Assembly (NCBI RefSeq): GCF_020085105.1
Contig: NC_058055.1
Span: 16,439,822 to 16,503,821, forward strand
DNA length: 64,000 nt
Reading direction: 5' to 3'
DNA from: Siniperca chuatsi
Taxonomy: Eukaryota; Chordata; Actinopteri; Centrarchiformes; Sinipercidae
The position numbers were made by a program, and so were the translations under genes. The notes under the pieces were generated by a model. The model saw nothing but the letters and a program-made list of their open reading frames with translations, was not told where the DNA came from and made no database searches. Shown one piece after another: positions 1 to 12,309 of this stretch (position 1 is the stretch's first letter; the number at the start of each line of letters is the position of its first letter).

Positions 1-2841
1 GCAGGGTGAGGTAACGAGCGCGATACAGCAGCTGTAGGGACGTCGAAAGCCGTCCTCCAGCAAAGCAGTACAGGGCCAGGTAAGTCTGAATCACAGATAT
101 GAGAACACTTCCATGTGAAGACACAAGGGGAATGTTACAGTTAAGTAAGATGTTTTTTAAAAGAACAACATGATTAGCATGTTATGGTGGAACTCACATA
201 GTCTTGTATGGTCTGTGGATGGTCTATACCTTGTACTCTCTCACTACTCATAACAGCCTTTTCCTGGTGGCTGAGGGCCTGTGAGACATTGAGAAATGAG
301 GGAAACATTACTTTAGCTCATAAATGTTCATATTTCTGTCTGTTTGTATCATAATGCAAGTCAAAGACTGTATGATATCACTTAACAAAACTGGAGATGT
401 GGGTGATGATTCAGAAGTCTGGAACCAGGCTAGGTAACAGGTCATGTAGAAATGAACTTTAATGCATATTTACATCTGCATATTCCCCCAAGATGTAGCT
501 GAGTCGTCCCAGGAGACGCAGGCACATGCAAACATCCTCGTGCAGGACCCCACAAACGCTGCTGAACAGAGTCACGGCCTGGCTAATCATTTCATAGCCG
601 TCTTTGAGAAGCCCTGAAAGCAAACATAAAACACTGCTGATGAGCCTTGAATGTACAAAAAATAATAACCTGCTCTTCACATGACGTACATGATTTTACC
701 TATCTGCAAGTCCAAATCTGTGCAAATCAGTGTTGGATGCATGATCTATGTTTTTGCACTGTAGCAAGACAAATAAATAATGGCAGCTGCCAGGATCGGT
801 ATTGATTAGAGGCTGGGTATTTAATACTTTGTGTTAAATGCCAGGGTGGTGACTCTAGCTGTTTCTGTATATGCACTGAGTGACAGAATGGACAGCTCAT
901 GTAATCTTATGGTGCCTTCAAGTGCACGATACAAGTCCATTTGAAAGAACCACTGATGGGGTATTCACAACCTAACATGTTAAACAATAGGTTCACATTT
1001 TTAAGTGTATCTTAATACAATACTCACATGTACATATGTACATTGAAGGTGTAATTGGTTGATGTAATTGTTCCCCGGGCCACACTGGCCACAAAGAGGT
1101 CCGTATACTTAAAGCTATTTTCAATATAATTGACAAAATCCACTGACCTTATTCTGTGCAACAACAGTTTGTGAAGTTCAGCTGAAGCTAATATAGACTT
1201 CAGTCTGAGTTCATTTTGTACCCAAAAGACTGAAAAATCAGAAGATACCTGCTTGATTTTTCTGACTCAGACTACTGAAGCCTCATATTAACTTTTATCT
1301 GAGCTTAAGAATGTATTTTTACACAGAGCGAGGATTTTGTCCCCCATCACTTATATTGAAATTGCTTTAATCTCTTTGTGGCAAGTATGGACAGCAGCAA
1401 CAATTACAGCGAACAAAAACTCTTTCAATGTCCACACGCGAGTATTGTTTTAAGACAGACTTGAAAAAAGTCCTTTAAAGTTTCTGAGTTCAAAGGTTGT
1501 AAGTTATTTTTAAATCACTTTTTTCTCATTCCTAAACATGACATTACAATGCAAAAAACACCAAATAATTCACAGTTGTTTCAAAATGGGAACAGTACTG
1601 TACAATGTCCATTCATGTTGTCAGTTGCCTAGCAACAAGGTTCTAAAGGCTTAAACCACTTGAATGTAAAGTATATTGTTAACTTTACTTCCTACATTGA
1701 GAATATGACCTCATGAGTTAAATTTAAAGGTACCAATAATATCACCTACACCGAGTCTGTATCAGGTTATATATGTTGAATAATGTGATACTACTGTGTA
1801 TTGATGCTTGCAGGGAAACATTTTTTGTTACACATCCCCCACAGTGCCTCTGTAGCTGGTAAGGATATAATGCCGTGCTCAGTAGCAGGTTGGCAGGGCA
1901 GATACCTTTCCATATGAGCCCTCCAGTTAATGGACAGTCACTTTAAGCACCCAGGTGAGGCCACCATGCTACCCTAAATAAAAACATATATACTGTATTT
2001 TATGTAGCTTTAAGTGCATTTGTGTCTCTCACCCTGCTGTACTGCCACCTGTGCGTGTTGCACAAGCCGTGAAGCATCTGCTCCCGTAGGTTTGAGATGT
2101 CTGACCACAGGGAACATGTTGACAACATCTTCCTCACTAAATGCTGGCCTATGTCGAGACTCAAACACATACTCCCTCAGCTGCACCTAAATACAGAGAC
2201 AATGAAGAAGGGGAACAGCTGCATTTTAAAGCTGCACTAGATGACTTTGCACTTTGGCAGCCCCAAGTCAATGCTGGAGATTATTTCAGTTTTTAAGGGC
2301 TTGTTGGACTTGTAGCATAATATCAGCCCTCAGCTTGTGTAGCAAGACCTCTGTTTTATTAAGCATCAAATATGAGCACACATGTTTTTCACACATGTTC
2401 TCTGTGAACTTGACAAAATAGAGGTGTGGCCAAAACCTCAGACCTAAATCTCATCTTTGCTTCTGGAAGGGGTGAAAATGGTGGAAAAACCATTACCACC
2501 ATTATTGGTGAGTCCAGTTTTCTATCAAAAGAGATCTTGCTCTTTAGAAGAACATTTTGTATTTCTCTCTCTAATCCTTATGATGCACTTTGACACAAAA
2601 GGTGTGGTTTCAGCTAAAATTCTTGCCTAGTGCAGCTTTAAGATAGACAAAATAAACAAAATTTCATAAGTAAACGTATTATGAAGAGCAGCATGTTAGA
2701 TGTCTGACCTGGATGCCTGTCTTGATGGCAATCTCTCTCAGTAGGGAGATCCTCTGAAGGCTGTGCTTTTCTATCACTTCATCTATACTTTCACTGAACA
2801 CAGAGAGGATGACAGTGTAAAATCAGGTTGCACATATCCAG

Positions 2842-2905
<64 letters not shown>

Positions 2906-5900
2906 GTCTATTGTGTAGTGGTAATAATCTTCAGCCTCAGTCCTGACCCGGCCCCACAGCTCACTGGGGGTCAGTTTAGCCCACACACTGTCTGTCAACG
3001 AGTCGACTCGACTCCCGTGGCTGCGGCGGCGGCGGCTCCTGCGACGAGGGAGTACCTTATCTGAGCAGGAGCCAGGGACACAGGAGGAGGAACTCAGGAG
3101 GCAGTTTAGGAAGTGACTGACGGCAGCGGAGAAAGCTGCAGGTTCCACATCCTGGGAGAAAAGAAGATATATGTTGATATTAGAAAAGTAATGCTAGATT
3201 GCAAAATATTATTTTAATATTTTACTTGTTAACATTATTTGAGCACTTCACCTGTAGGTAGGTCCTGAAGATGTGTTTTGTACTTCTGATGATGACTTCA
3301 CTGATAGAAATTCTCTGTGAGGGAACATTTGCTCAGTTATTTGATGAGGAAGACTTCAGCATCCTGACAGAGCTCATGCTTTATTTCCTCAGTTTGAAAC
3401 TTGTGTGTAAAGTGTGTCTTTAGCAACCAAAAGTATCATACTCATCGCTGTGTACTATATCAAAAAGTCGGCTGGTCCTCACTAGCAACAAGAGGAGAAC
3501 TAGACTCTATCATTTTTGTTTATAAATGTCTGCCACTAAAGCTGCCTCAGCGTATCACATCTCTTCTCAAATTGAAAACTTCTGTTCTGTTGATCCCAGG
3601 ACCGGCTAACTCTTGATACTCCATGAGTAAATACTGAATGTGGGAAGACTGCCTTCTAGTACTTTGCATCATATAAATAGAATTAATTACAAAGGACATT
3701 AAAACTTAGAAGTCTCATACTATTGGATGAATTTAAACTATTCATTTTGGAGCTCTCTTGCAAAAGATCTCATCTGGATCTCAATGAGACTACCTGATTA
3801 AATAATGGTTAAAATAATAATAATAATAGGTATAGTGTATCAAGATCTTCTGTCTCGAACAAAATATGAGATCCAACCTAACAGAACTGCCACATGTCAG
3901 GCCACAATTATAAATATCTTACTCAATCCTTCACCACAAAAAGAATGTGATTCAAGTGGAAATATTATCAAAGTAAAAGTAAATTCAAGAGCAAGAGGTA
4001 GGCAGCTATGATGACTTTACACACATGTGGTATGGTTGTTAATAGCTGTAGTGAGTACCTGTATGTGGCTGAGTCTCCCCCTCTCCTCCACCTTGTTCAG
4101 CTCCCTCAGTAGGGTGCCCAGGTATCGTACGTTCACACCCCGCTGGTGCAGCGCTGAGGTCAGGGTTGCTCCATCCATTGGTAATGCTGTGTGGTCGAGA
4201 CAGTCCCTCAGCTACCACACACACACACACACACACATGCAGGAGCAGCAGTAGAATTATATATATCATCTTAAACTTCATGCACATGAAAGACCTGAAC
4301 ATCATTGCTCCACAGAGGACTCACCACTGCTGGAATCTGATTAGACAGAAGAAAAGCAGCCGCGTCCCATAACAACAGTCTCTGCCTCTTAACCTCCTCA
4401 ACACACTCAGAGGGGAAACAAACACCTGCAGCGAAGACACACAATTCAATCTTAGTCTGATTTTCTTTTACTTTATATAAATGACTGAGTGTGTGTGTGT
4501 GTGTGTGTGTGTGCACAATACCTGGAGAGCAAACATCAGGATTGAAGCGGATGTCAAAGCAAGTGTCACTCACTGATCCGACAGCCTCACAAGCTTTCAT
4601 GATCACATTTCTTCTCTGAAATTCTACAAAAGTAAAATATGAATGCATCATTCATTATTAATTGACATAGCACATTCAAACAATCCTCACCACTTTCCTT
4701 GGCCCCAATCATTAGTTAGCAATGAATATTTGGTCTATTAAATGTGATGTAAGTTTATTAATAACCATTACAGTAAGAATTATTTTACTTCAGCAGAAGT
4801 GGTGCTTTTTATAATAACACATGATCTGGTTTTATTCACCCATGTCAGCACCGGCTATGGCTGTATCTCCGGTTCTCGGCTCACAGGCCGGCTCTTCACT
4901 CTGCTCCATGGCTTTATCCTGTTCTTCCAGTTGGCTGAGCCCCTGGGACACCATCTTGACATAAAGTTCATACCTGCAACAGAAAAAAACAAGATAAGAG
5001 GAAAAAGATACTTCATTTCCACAGCTCAGTTCATCCTGCTGGTTTAATAGTAACATGGTGGCTGCATTTGTGGGGTTCCACATCTCCTCTTCCTCACCTG
5101 TGCTGGACGAAGGCCTCTATGAGCTCTGGTCTCAGGCTGGCCAGGCTGTGATGATGTTGCCGTGGGTAACCAAAGCCTTTACACTCCTTCGGCACCTCCC
5201 TCCTCTCCTCTGTCTCTGAGAACTGGAAGTTAAGGTCGGGGGGGAAGGTGCGGAGAAGGTCCAAGATGTAGGGTCTTCCGTCATTACCCAGGATGCCTTT
5301 GGTCTCGATGCCAGAGCAAAGCTCCACTGGGCTGTTGCTGTGGTCGAGCACCTGGTGACGTTGGATTCTTAGCGGTTTACTGGTTTTATCCAGAAGCTCC
5401 AGAAACCTGGATCAATGTTCAAAATTAAAAAAAACAAAATTAAAGGTTGCCTCATTACACGTTTGAACTTGTACTTGATCTAAATACCTAAAATGTAAGA
5501 CTTCATTGTTTTTTGTCAGTGTGTGTGTGGGGGGGACCTGGGATGTGTAAAAACTGTTTTTCCATAGTCATTTGAGCCGTAGACTACACTCTGCTCCTGA
5601 TTTTTCTCCAGTATCCCAGGAACGATCGTCTGAGCGATAACACGAATGCCACGATAATCCACCACAGCTGTCCCAAGTGTGTGAAGCCCCTCTATGTCGA
5701 CAGATGCGTATGCCTGTAGCAGAGCAACACAAGTATTTTTGTTCTAATTGCAAGAACATGAAGGGATACACCTAATCATATCCTTACAGAACCATTGAAT
5801 GTAATAGTGTCCCTTCTGGAACAAACATACTTTTAAACGGGACAGATGAAACAGTAAATGCATCCCAAACACCTCACTACTCATGCAGGTATTGTTGTCA

Positions 5901-8900
5901 GGATCTCTACCTGTGCTCCTTTTAGGTCACAGATGGCAGCAGCATGAGCAGCAGTGTTGCCCCCTAGTGGGCGGTAGTGCTCAGATATGTCGAACCCCAG
6001 GCTGAAGAAGAGATTGTTCCAGATGAACATCTGCATATGAGGCGCCTCCCCTGGGTTCAATGGCATCACGTTACCGTCGATAATGGCTACAGCACCTCTT
6101 GTTGCAGCCGCAACAAAGTCACTGTTGGTCTGGATGGATGAATCTTGGTTAACACACTTTCTCTTCCTTGATTTTAATAAAAGCAATACAATCTAATTTA
6201 ATCTAATCACAATTAAATCTCAGAGCAGGAGGAGGAAGGAATAATTTAACAGTTATTTCATTAAAAAGCTGAACAGTACAGCTATAAGATGGCTTCGGGG
6301 ATTTAACCTGACTATCTAACCATTAATCAGGCAGACAATTGTAAAAAAGATGTTAAGAAGTCTGTGGTCTTACCTTGAATATGCTCCTCTCTCTGTGCAG
6401 GCGCTCCTGAAGGGAGTTCCTGGTGAGTTCCCTACATCCCTGTAGCTCCTCATTCCAGTCCCGACTCTGTGGTCATAACACACAACCTAAATATCAGCAC
6501 CATCATCACTATCAGTTAGCCTCAGATGCACCATGAAACCTTTGTTTTTGTGTGTAGGTGCATACATGATGCATGTGCCATATGTTCTGTACTTTATTGC
6601 AATGTTACATTTCTCTGCATTTTCAAATGTAACCTTTTCCCCCTATTTTATGTATGCAACCTGCCCAGCTGTGTGCTCGTCCTGGCCCATGCGACTGGTG
6701 TGAGTATCCTCCGCTCTGACACAGTCGAGAGTGTGGTCTCCATGGCGGGCGATCCAGGTGAACACCTGGAAAGGTGCTGCGATCCGCTCATAAGGGTGTT
6801 GCTGGACTCTGGTTCACAGCAATTGATAGAAAACATTTTTCTATCAGTAAGGTTAGTGGGAGTGTGAGGATTTCTGTTTTATTGGGATGAAAGTAATTTT
6901 CATGTTACTGTCTAGTACTACCAAGCCTCATGTGAATTCTAGACATTTTCATCCATATATTGGAGTTTCCAACTTGACCACAGATGCTTTGCTCACCTCT
7001 TTTTCTGCAGGACACTGAAGTTTTTCCTGAAAGCAGGACTGACTTGACTCAGCAGCTCGACTAGAGAGTGGCAAAGGATTTTGGGAACTGCAGGTTTAGG
7101 GTTGAAGTTGAAGGCAGTTGACCTGCAGCAGTCAGAGCATAAGTTGAATCCAGGTATGTTTCTACTATCCTCAACAAACGTAATTGTTGATGGTTTACTG
7201 CTCTCTGAGGTCGGTGTTGCTCTAATAAATACTTGCTTAGTTGTGGAACTTAGAACTGAGAGTCTACAGCCATGCTAGCAACTCTGTGAGACTGTACTTA
7301 GGCCCAGAGGTGCATTGAGCTAGTTAAGGGATCACCAAAGTTATTACAATTCATCCTGTGGGGGAAATGAATGTCATGGCTATTCATCCGTTAGTTGCCA
7401 TGATCGGATACATCGTCTGGGAACCATGAATGTCTGTACAAAATTGTGCGTGCCAATCCAGTAAGATATTTCTCAGGATAAGTGAAAACTTTGACCTGTT
7501 GTTGGTACCTGAGAAAAGTAAGGGGGTCATTTAAAGTCATTAAAATACCTCAACTGGGAACCATGAATGTCTGTACAAAATTTCGTGCCAGTCCATTAAG
7601 AGATATTTCATTGGGTAAATGAAAACTTGCTGACCTGCTGGTGGCGCTAGAGGAAAAGTCAGAGTCATTGGCAATCCATCCAATAGTTGTTGAGATATTT
7701 CAGTCTGGACAAAAGTAGTGGGCCGACCAACCATCATTGCCATCCCTTGAGCCACGCCGCTAGCATGGCTAAAAACTCTTCAGTTGTCATAGCTTAGCAA
7801 ACATGCAAATGGCTGAACAGTTTAGCACTCACTGGTTGAGGTAGAAACCGCGTGTAGAGGATGTAATGTTGAGTTCTTTGTCTTCCATAGTCAGGACATT
7901 GAGGTACATTAAGTCCCCATGCATCTTCCTGTTTCCTGGAGGGGGGTTCCAGCTGCTCATGGTCAGAACCCGCAGGCATTGTAATGGCTGTAATGATGTA
8001 AGTAAGAAAATTCCACTGTTGCTTCACTATAACTGAATACATGTTTCAGTGAATGTTAAATGTCATGTCATATTTGCCATCACAAAAGCTGATCTCTTAC
8101 CTTCCAGTCATCTCTGACTGGCTGCAGTGGAGTAAGTGGTCGGTCCTTACATCCAGGGAGGATGTATTCTGGAGGGCTGCAGTCAATAGACTCCTTTTCA
8201 GAAGCTCGTCTGTTCCCCACACTGTCACTATCTGAAGGGATGAATGTGGAGGTTAAAGGGTTGAAGGATTACTGACAGAAATGCTCAGACAAAACCCGAT
8301 TTGAGGGGGTAATGAGAGAGTATTATATTACCCTTGTCTCCTCTGGTGTAAAAGGTGAGGTAAGATAGTGAGCTGCAGTTCACTCCGTTGTATGCATCTG
8401 CGGGGTCAAGGCTCCTCAGAAGATCACGTACATGTCTGAGATGAAGACGAGCATCGCGCACTGAGTAAGAATCTGCAACAAGATCAGAAGAAATGCTTGT
8501 TTAATTCAATCTTACACAGGTGCACGATGAATGGAAAGCCTTTTGCTATGTTGAATTTCACGAAATAGGATAACAACCAAATCAGTACACGTATGGACAA
8601 TATAAGATGAAACAACATTTGATATCACCTAGCCTTGGAAAATGAAAAATACACTGCATTTAAGTGTTGCATTTTCCCCAAAATGCAGCTGCAAGTGGAA
8701 CATTTAGTAGGGTTAAAAGTGAGTGATGCATTAGATAGAAATAATTTTTAGTTGGTGGTGATGTTAATTGAAGCATAATTAAACTGTGGTCAGGTTCTGT
8801 GGAGCCACAAATGATGTTGTAAACCTTCCTGGACGAAGTTAAGTATTTGGCTATTTTCACCATGTTTGCACAACCTGATGATCTGAGACATAAAAGTCTC

Positions 8901-11900
8901 ATTTCCACTGCATGGTAAAGCTTGGCTCAACTCACTTTTGGTACCAGGTACTTTTCTCGATTTTGTTTTCCACTGCAGATAGTATCACGTCAATGTAGGC
9001 GAGATTCTTAGCTGAATGTCATAAAACTGCTGTGCCATCATCTTCAACACATCACAAACACACACAAAAAGGAAACTCTCACTGGATCCTTTCATCGGCA
9101 ACCAAACAGGAACATCTGCACTTTGTCAATTGACCACGGCGTGGTTTTAAAAAAAATATGGGTCAGGTGAATGAAAAAAATTGCGGTCGCTATTGGTAGC
9201 GATTTCCCATGTCACGCAAATGACGATTCTCTCTGACCAATCAGTGGTCTGCGGTGGTCTTTTAGTATCGGCTCAACTTGCTTGGAACCTCGACCGAGGT
9301 GATACCAAAAAAAGTACCAGGTACGAGGTACTATCCCTAACTTTTGCCAATGGAAAACCAAAAAAGAATGGTTCCAAGCGAGTTGAGTTGAGTCAAGCCG
9401 TGCCATACCATGCAGTGGAAATGAGGCAAAAGAGAGAGCATCTGTCTGACACCTGTAGAAGTTAATAACAGTTTGGATGAGAGGTCTATGTGAAGTTCCT
9501 GATGTGAAGTCTAATAAAACTGGACTGATGCTGACAATGTTGCACTCGAAGAAAGGAAAGGATGAGGCAGTTACCCTCCACCACCTTGATCAGTGCTCCG
9601 TCCTGGATGCCCTGGATGGAGCTTAGCTCTGTGAGGCTGTTGAGCGCGGTGCCTCCCAGCTGGAGGGAGAAGCATGTGCGGTGGCATGTGATCTCGTGCT
9701 CCATCAGCACTTGGTGCAGCTCCGCCACCAGCAGCTGGCCTGACACCTGAGAGTGGAGGAGAGACAGAGAGTTTGGATCGGAGCGATTCAGAAAGACATG
9801 TAGATACAGTGAAGTGTCTTTAAGAAAATAATGACAGCAGTACAGCAGAACCTGAAGCTCAAAACTTTCTTGTCCAGGAGGTTGAATTCTGACAGTAAAG
9901 CCGGTCTCTTGGAGATCAACTATGTCACGAATGCTGAGTTGTTTGCTTTTATCAACATCAGACTGCACTTGACGATCATCCTCAGGGCTTTCTTCAATTT
10001 GACTTGGAGGTGCTGTTGACGACAGAAGAGACAAAAAGGGTATGAAACCTGGCTGCGTGATATGGAGGATCATTTTTCCCAGAATTGAAATTAAAAGGGA
10101 AAATGGAAAACAAACTATTATTATATTTCAATGCAGGATAATCATGCAATAATAAAATGTTTAAAAAAAGGAAGCTGGAAAAGGAAATTATATACTGAAA
10201 AGCCAAATGGATGTTATTAAATGATAATTTGAAAAAGACAAGTGAAATCTCCAATCCTTAAATGGAAAATATAAAAAGCTAAATGCTCAAATTAAAAGCT
10301 TAAATGCAAAAACTTACATTGATACATATAATTGAAGAGGAAATAAAAAACATAATTACAAAAAATGGAAAGAGAAAATAAATTAAGATGCAAAGTTACC
10401 GTTTAGATTTTCAATTTTCCACCCTCCTTTTTGCATTTGACTTTTTCCATTTGGTATTTCACATTTCACTTTTCATTTTTTAATTGCCATTTCACAATAT
10501 CAATTTGTCATTTATATATCCAGTTTCCTTTTTCTTTTTAACATTCAATTATAGCGTGATTATCAAAATATAATAATACAGTAGTTTATAATAATATAGC
10601 CATTTCCACTTTTAATTTTAATTCTGAGTAAAATTATCGTGATGATCCATTGTACAAGCTGCGAGTAGAAGCCTTAGGAACATGTTTGAATATCACAGTA
10701 CATAGACAAAAACACACTGTACATAGAAAATACAAGCAAAGATAAGTCAAATCACGCACCTTTGACATGTGCCGCTGCCAGAAACAGCCTGTCAACTGAA
10801 AACAAGGTCATTTGGATCATCTCAGCCCCGTCCTCCTCCACCTGTGGCAGAGCTGTCTCCAACTCCAAAACATGCTTGTTGTCGTCCTCTTCCCTCTTTG
10901 GTGGGTGCAAGTTTTCCTGCCATTGAATATGATCTGGATTTAAATTTGACTGATCTGCTGTCAGATCTGTGTGGTGGTTTGTTTTTGTGTGGATGATGTT
11001 ATGGTCATTTTCATTTACATTCTGATCTGACACCACATTCGCCTGTCCCATCTGTGCATTACCCTGATTACTCTGTTGTGTCAGGTCTACGCGACACTCG
11101 GCAGGGTCAAAGTTCTCCACAATTTCAGTGTTGATGCTGTATTTTGTCATCTGTGACTCCACTGCAGCAATGTTCTCATCCATGTTGTTTACATTGTGTT
11201 CAGTTAGCATCACAGAGGTGCACTCTGTGCATTCAGTGTTTTGTTCTTTGTCCTTAACGTTCTCCTGTGTCAGCAAAGTGAAGCACTCCTTCCAGGCAAA
11301 GTCTGTATTTTCCTGAGCAGCAACAGTCTGCTGCTGCAACTTAAAGACATTCTCGTCGTCAGTGTCTAACTCCTCTATCATCTCTGTATTTTGTTCCATT
11401 TGAAGTGTATGCTTTGTTAACGTGGTGGTCAGTTCCTCATGGATGTGACTCTGTTTCAGTTCTTTCTGTTCATCTTCCTTGTGTCCGAAGGCCAGTTTGT
11501 TTTTCTCTGTCTGTCTTTCCACCTTCCCTGGCACCTCTAACTCAACAAAAGCGTCTATGTCAGACCAGGTTCCAGACAAGGAATCTATCCTTTTCTTTTG
11601 TTTCTCTGATGACATTTCTGAGTTTCTCTCTCGTGATGTTCGTGTATCTGTTTGTGCCTCCAAGAGCACAGCCACCTGCATCAATGTTTCCTGTTCTTCC
11701 CAAACATCCACAACCACCTCTTTTGCAGTGCCAGCATTTGTTAGTGTGTTTACTTCTCTCTCCACAGTCTCATTATGGCACACAAGTATTTCTGTTTGTA
11801 CTTCTGCTTGTGACTCTGTCTGAGTCTGTACCCCCATACCAATCTGTGTCTCCACTTCGGTCTGTGTCTCGACCTCAGAATACCCGATATTTCTCCCCCT

Positions 11901-12248
11901 GTTGCTCTTCTCTTGTCCTTCATCTTCTGGCTCATCCACCCTCTCTCCCTCTTCCTCCTCAGACACCAGCAGACACACCATCGGCTCCACCAGAGTCACG
12001 TCCCCTCCCAGGTTGCTGCTCAGGATGATGTCAGGAAACAGGAAGTGCTCTGGTTCAAGGGTTGGGTTTATCACACCGGTGGAGACAGTTAACAGATTGT
12101 CCTCCAAGTCGTCCGGCAGGCTTGGCGATTCACATTCACTCTCTTCGCTGGATAGCAGAGGGGATCTTTCCGCCTCACCCTGGGCCGGTGCATTCTTACA
12201 CTTAAAGTAGTTTGACAGTGTGTGACAGCACTGGACAATGTTTCCCAT
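1..12248 (-). CDS. cluh: CLUH-family protein (clustered mitochondria homologue), partial at left edge
   Basis: CLUH is a cytosolic RNA-binding protein that handles mRNAs of nuclear-encoded mitochondrial proteins. Twenty-three exons are visible, 5' to 3' on the minus strand: 10760-12248, 9852-10012, 9575-9746, 8332-8472, 8101-8231, 7833-7987, 6997-7122, 6661-6808, 6374-6466, 5911-6129, 5538-5713, 5098-5406, 4840-4973, 4522-4623, 4325-4425, 4059-4211, 3252-3314, 2904-3151, 2709-2793, 2033-2186, 474-613, 198-278, 1-85. All phases agree, giving about 1,555 codons before the C-terminal part leaves the window. Landmarks follow human CLUH: the CLU_N region ([12 protein letters not shown]), the Clu core ([34 protein letters not shown]), DIRFNPDV, and the start of the TPR region ([17 protein letters not shown]). 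The start ATG at 12248 is the first in its exon, and an acceptor lies at about 12291, so a 5'UTR exon is upstream. Divergence suggests a teleost paralogue (cluha/cluhb), which I cannot resolve. Confidence 0.93.
2843..2903. repeat. (CA)n microsatellite at a CLUH splice donor
   Basis: About 30 CA units on the plus strand. On the coding (minus) strand this is (GT)n beginning exactly at the 5' splice site of the exon at 2904-3151 (GACAG/GTGTGTGT). Confidence 0.95.
4215..4238. repeat. (CA)n microsatellite
   Basis: Short CA run directly upstream (in the gene sense) of the acceptor of the CLUH exon at 4059-4211. A (GT)n run at 4489-4512 lies close to the donor of the neighbouring exon 4522-4623. 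Confidence 0.9.
7270..7775. repeat. Common fish dispersed repeat in a CLUH intron
   Basis: Contains the recurrent phrases 'atgaatgtctgtac', 'catccaatagttgttgagat' and 'gctagcatggc'. The same family recurs at 43435-43500 and 44204-44712, so it is an interspersed repeat. It fills most of the intron between the exons at 7833-7987 and 6997-7122. Confidence 0.8.
8893..9432. mobile_element. MITE-like element with inverted ends in a CLUH intron
   Basis: The left end (catttccactgcatggta, near 8898) and right end (taccatgcagtggaaatg, near 9408) are inverted copies, and further inverted similarity extends inward around ggtaccaggtac and ggttccaag. No transposase frame is present, so this is a non-autonomous DNA element about 540 bases long. 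I could not fix the target-site duplication. Confidence 0.75.
10073..10759. other. AT-rich intron 1 of the CLUH gene
   Basis: Simple A/T-rich intron sequence with many 'aaatggaaaa'-type runs. I see no exon, RNA gene or recognisable element in it. Confidence 0.6.
10760..12248 (-). other. Long acidic N-terminal coding exon of the CLUH gene
   Basis: This 1,489-base exon encodes about 496 residues not found at the start of human CLUH as I recall it. It begins MGNIVQCC, with further Cys at 17, which suggests membrane acylation; residue 6 (Gln) does not fit the strict myristoylation pattern. An acidic dileucine signal (ERSPLL, residues 27-32) follows. The rest is Glu/Gln/Thr-rich and looks disordered, with TQT motifs at residues 128-130 and 142-144 like dynein light chain (LC8) anchors. 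The exon ends AAAG/GTGCGT with an in-frame stop just inside the intron. The leftover phase-1 base joins exon 2 in frame, so splicing to CLUH is the simplest reading. An independent single-exon gene remains possible. Confidence 0.75.
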
Positions 12249-12309
12249 GGTACCTTTGTACACAAAACAGCAATACAAGTGTCCAGGTGGTCTAAGGGAG
12301 AAAAAACCA

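Noticed and set aside
2828-3064. Open frames with HTHTHT or VCVCVC runs (also at 40570, 45352, 54010)
   Set aside because: Translations of (CA)n/(GT)n microsatellites, not genes.
11405-12028. 207-codon plus-strand open frame
   Set aside because: Antisense to the CLUH first exon, with no domain of its own; the minus-strand frame is longer and splices in phase.
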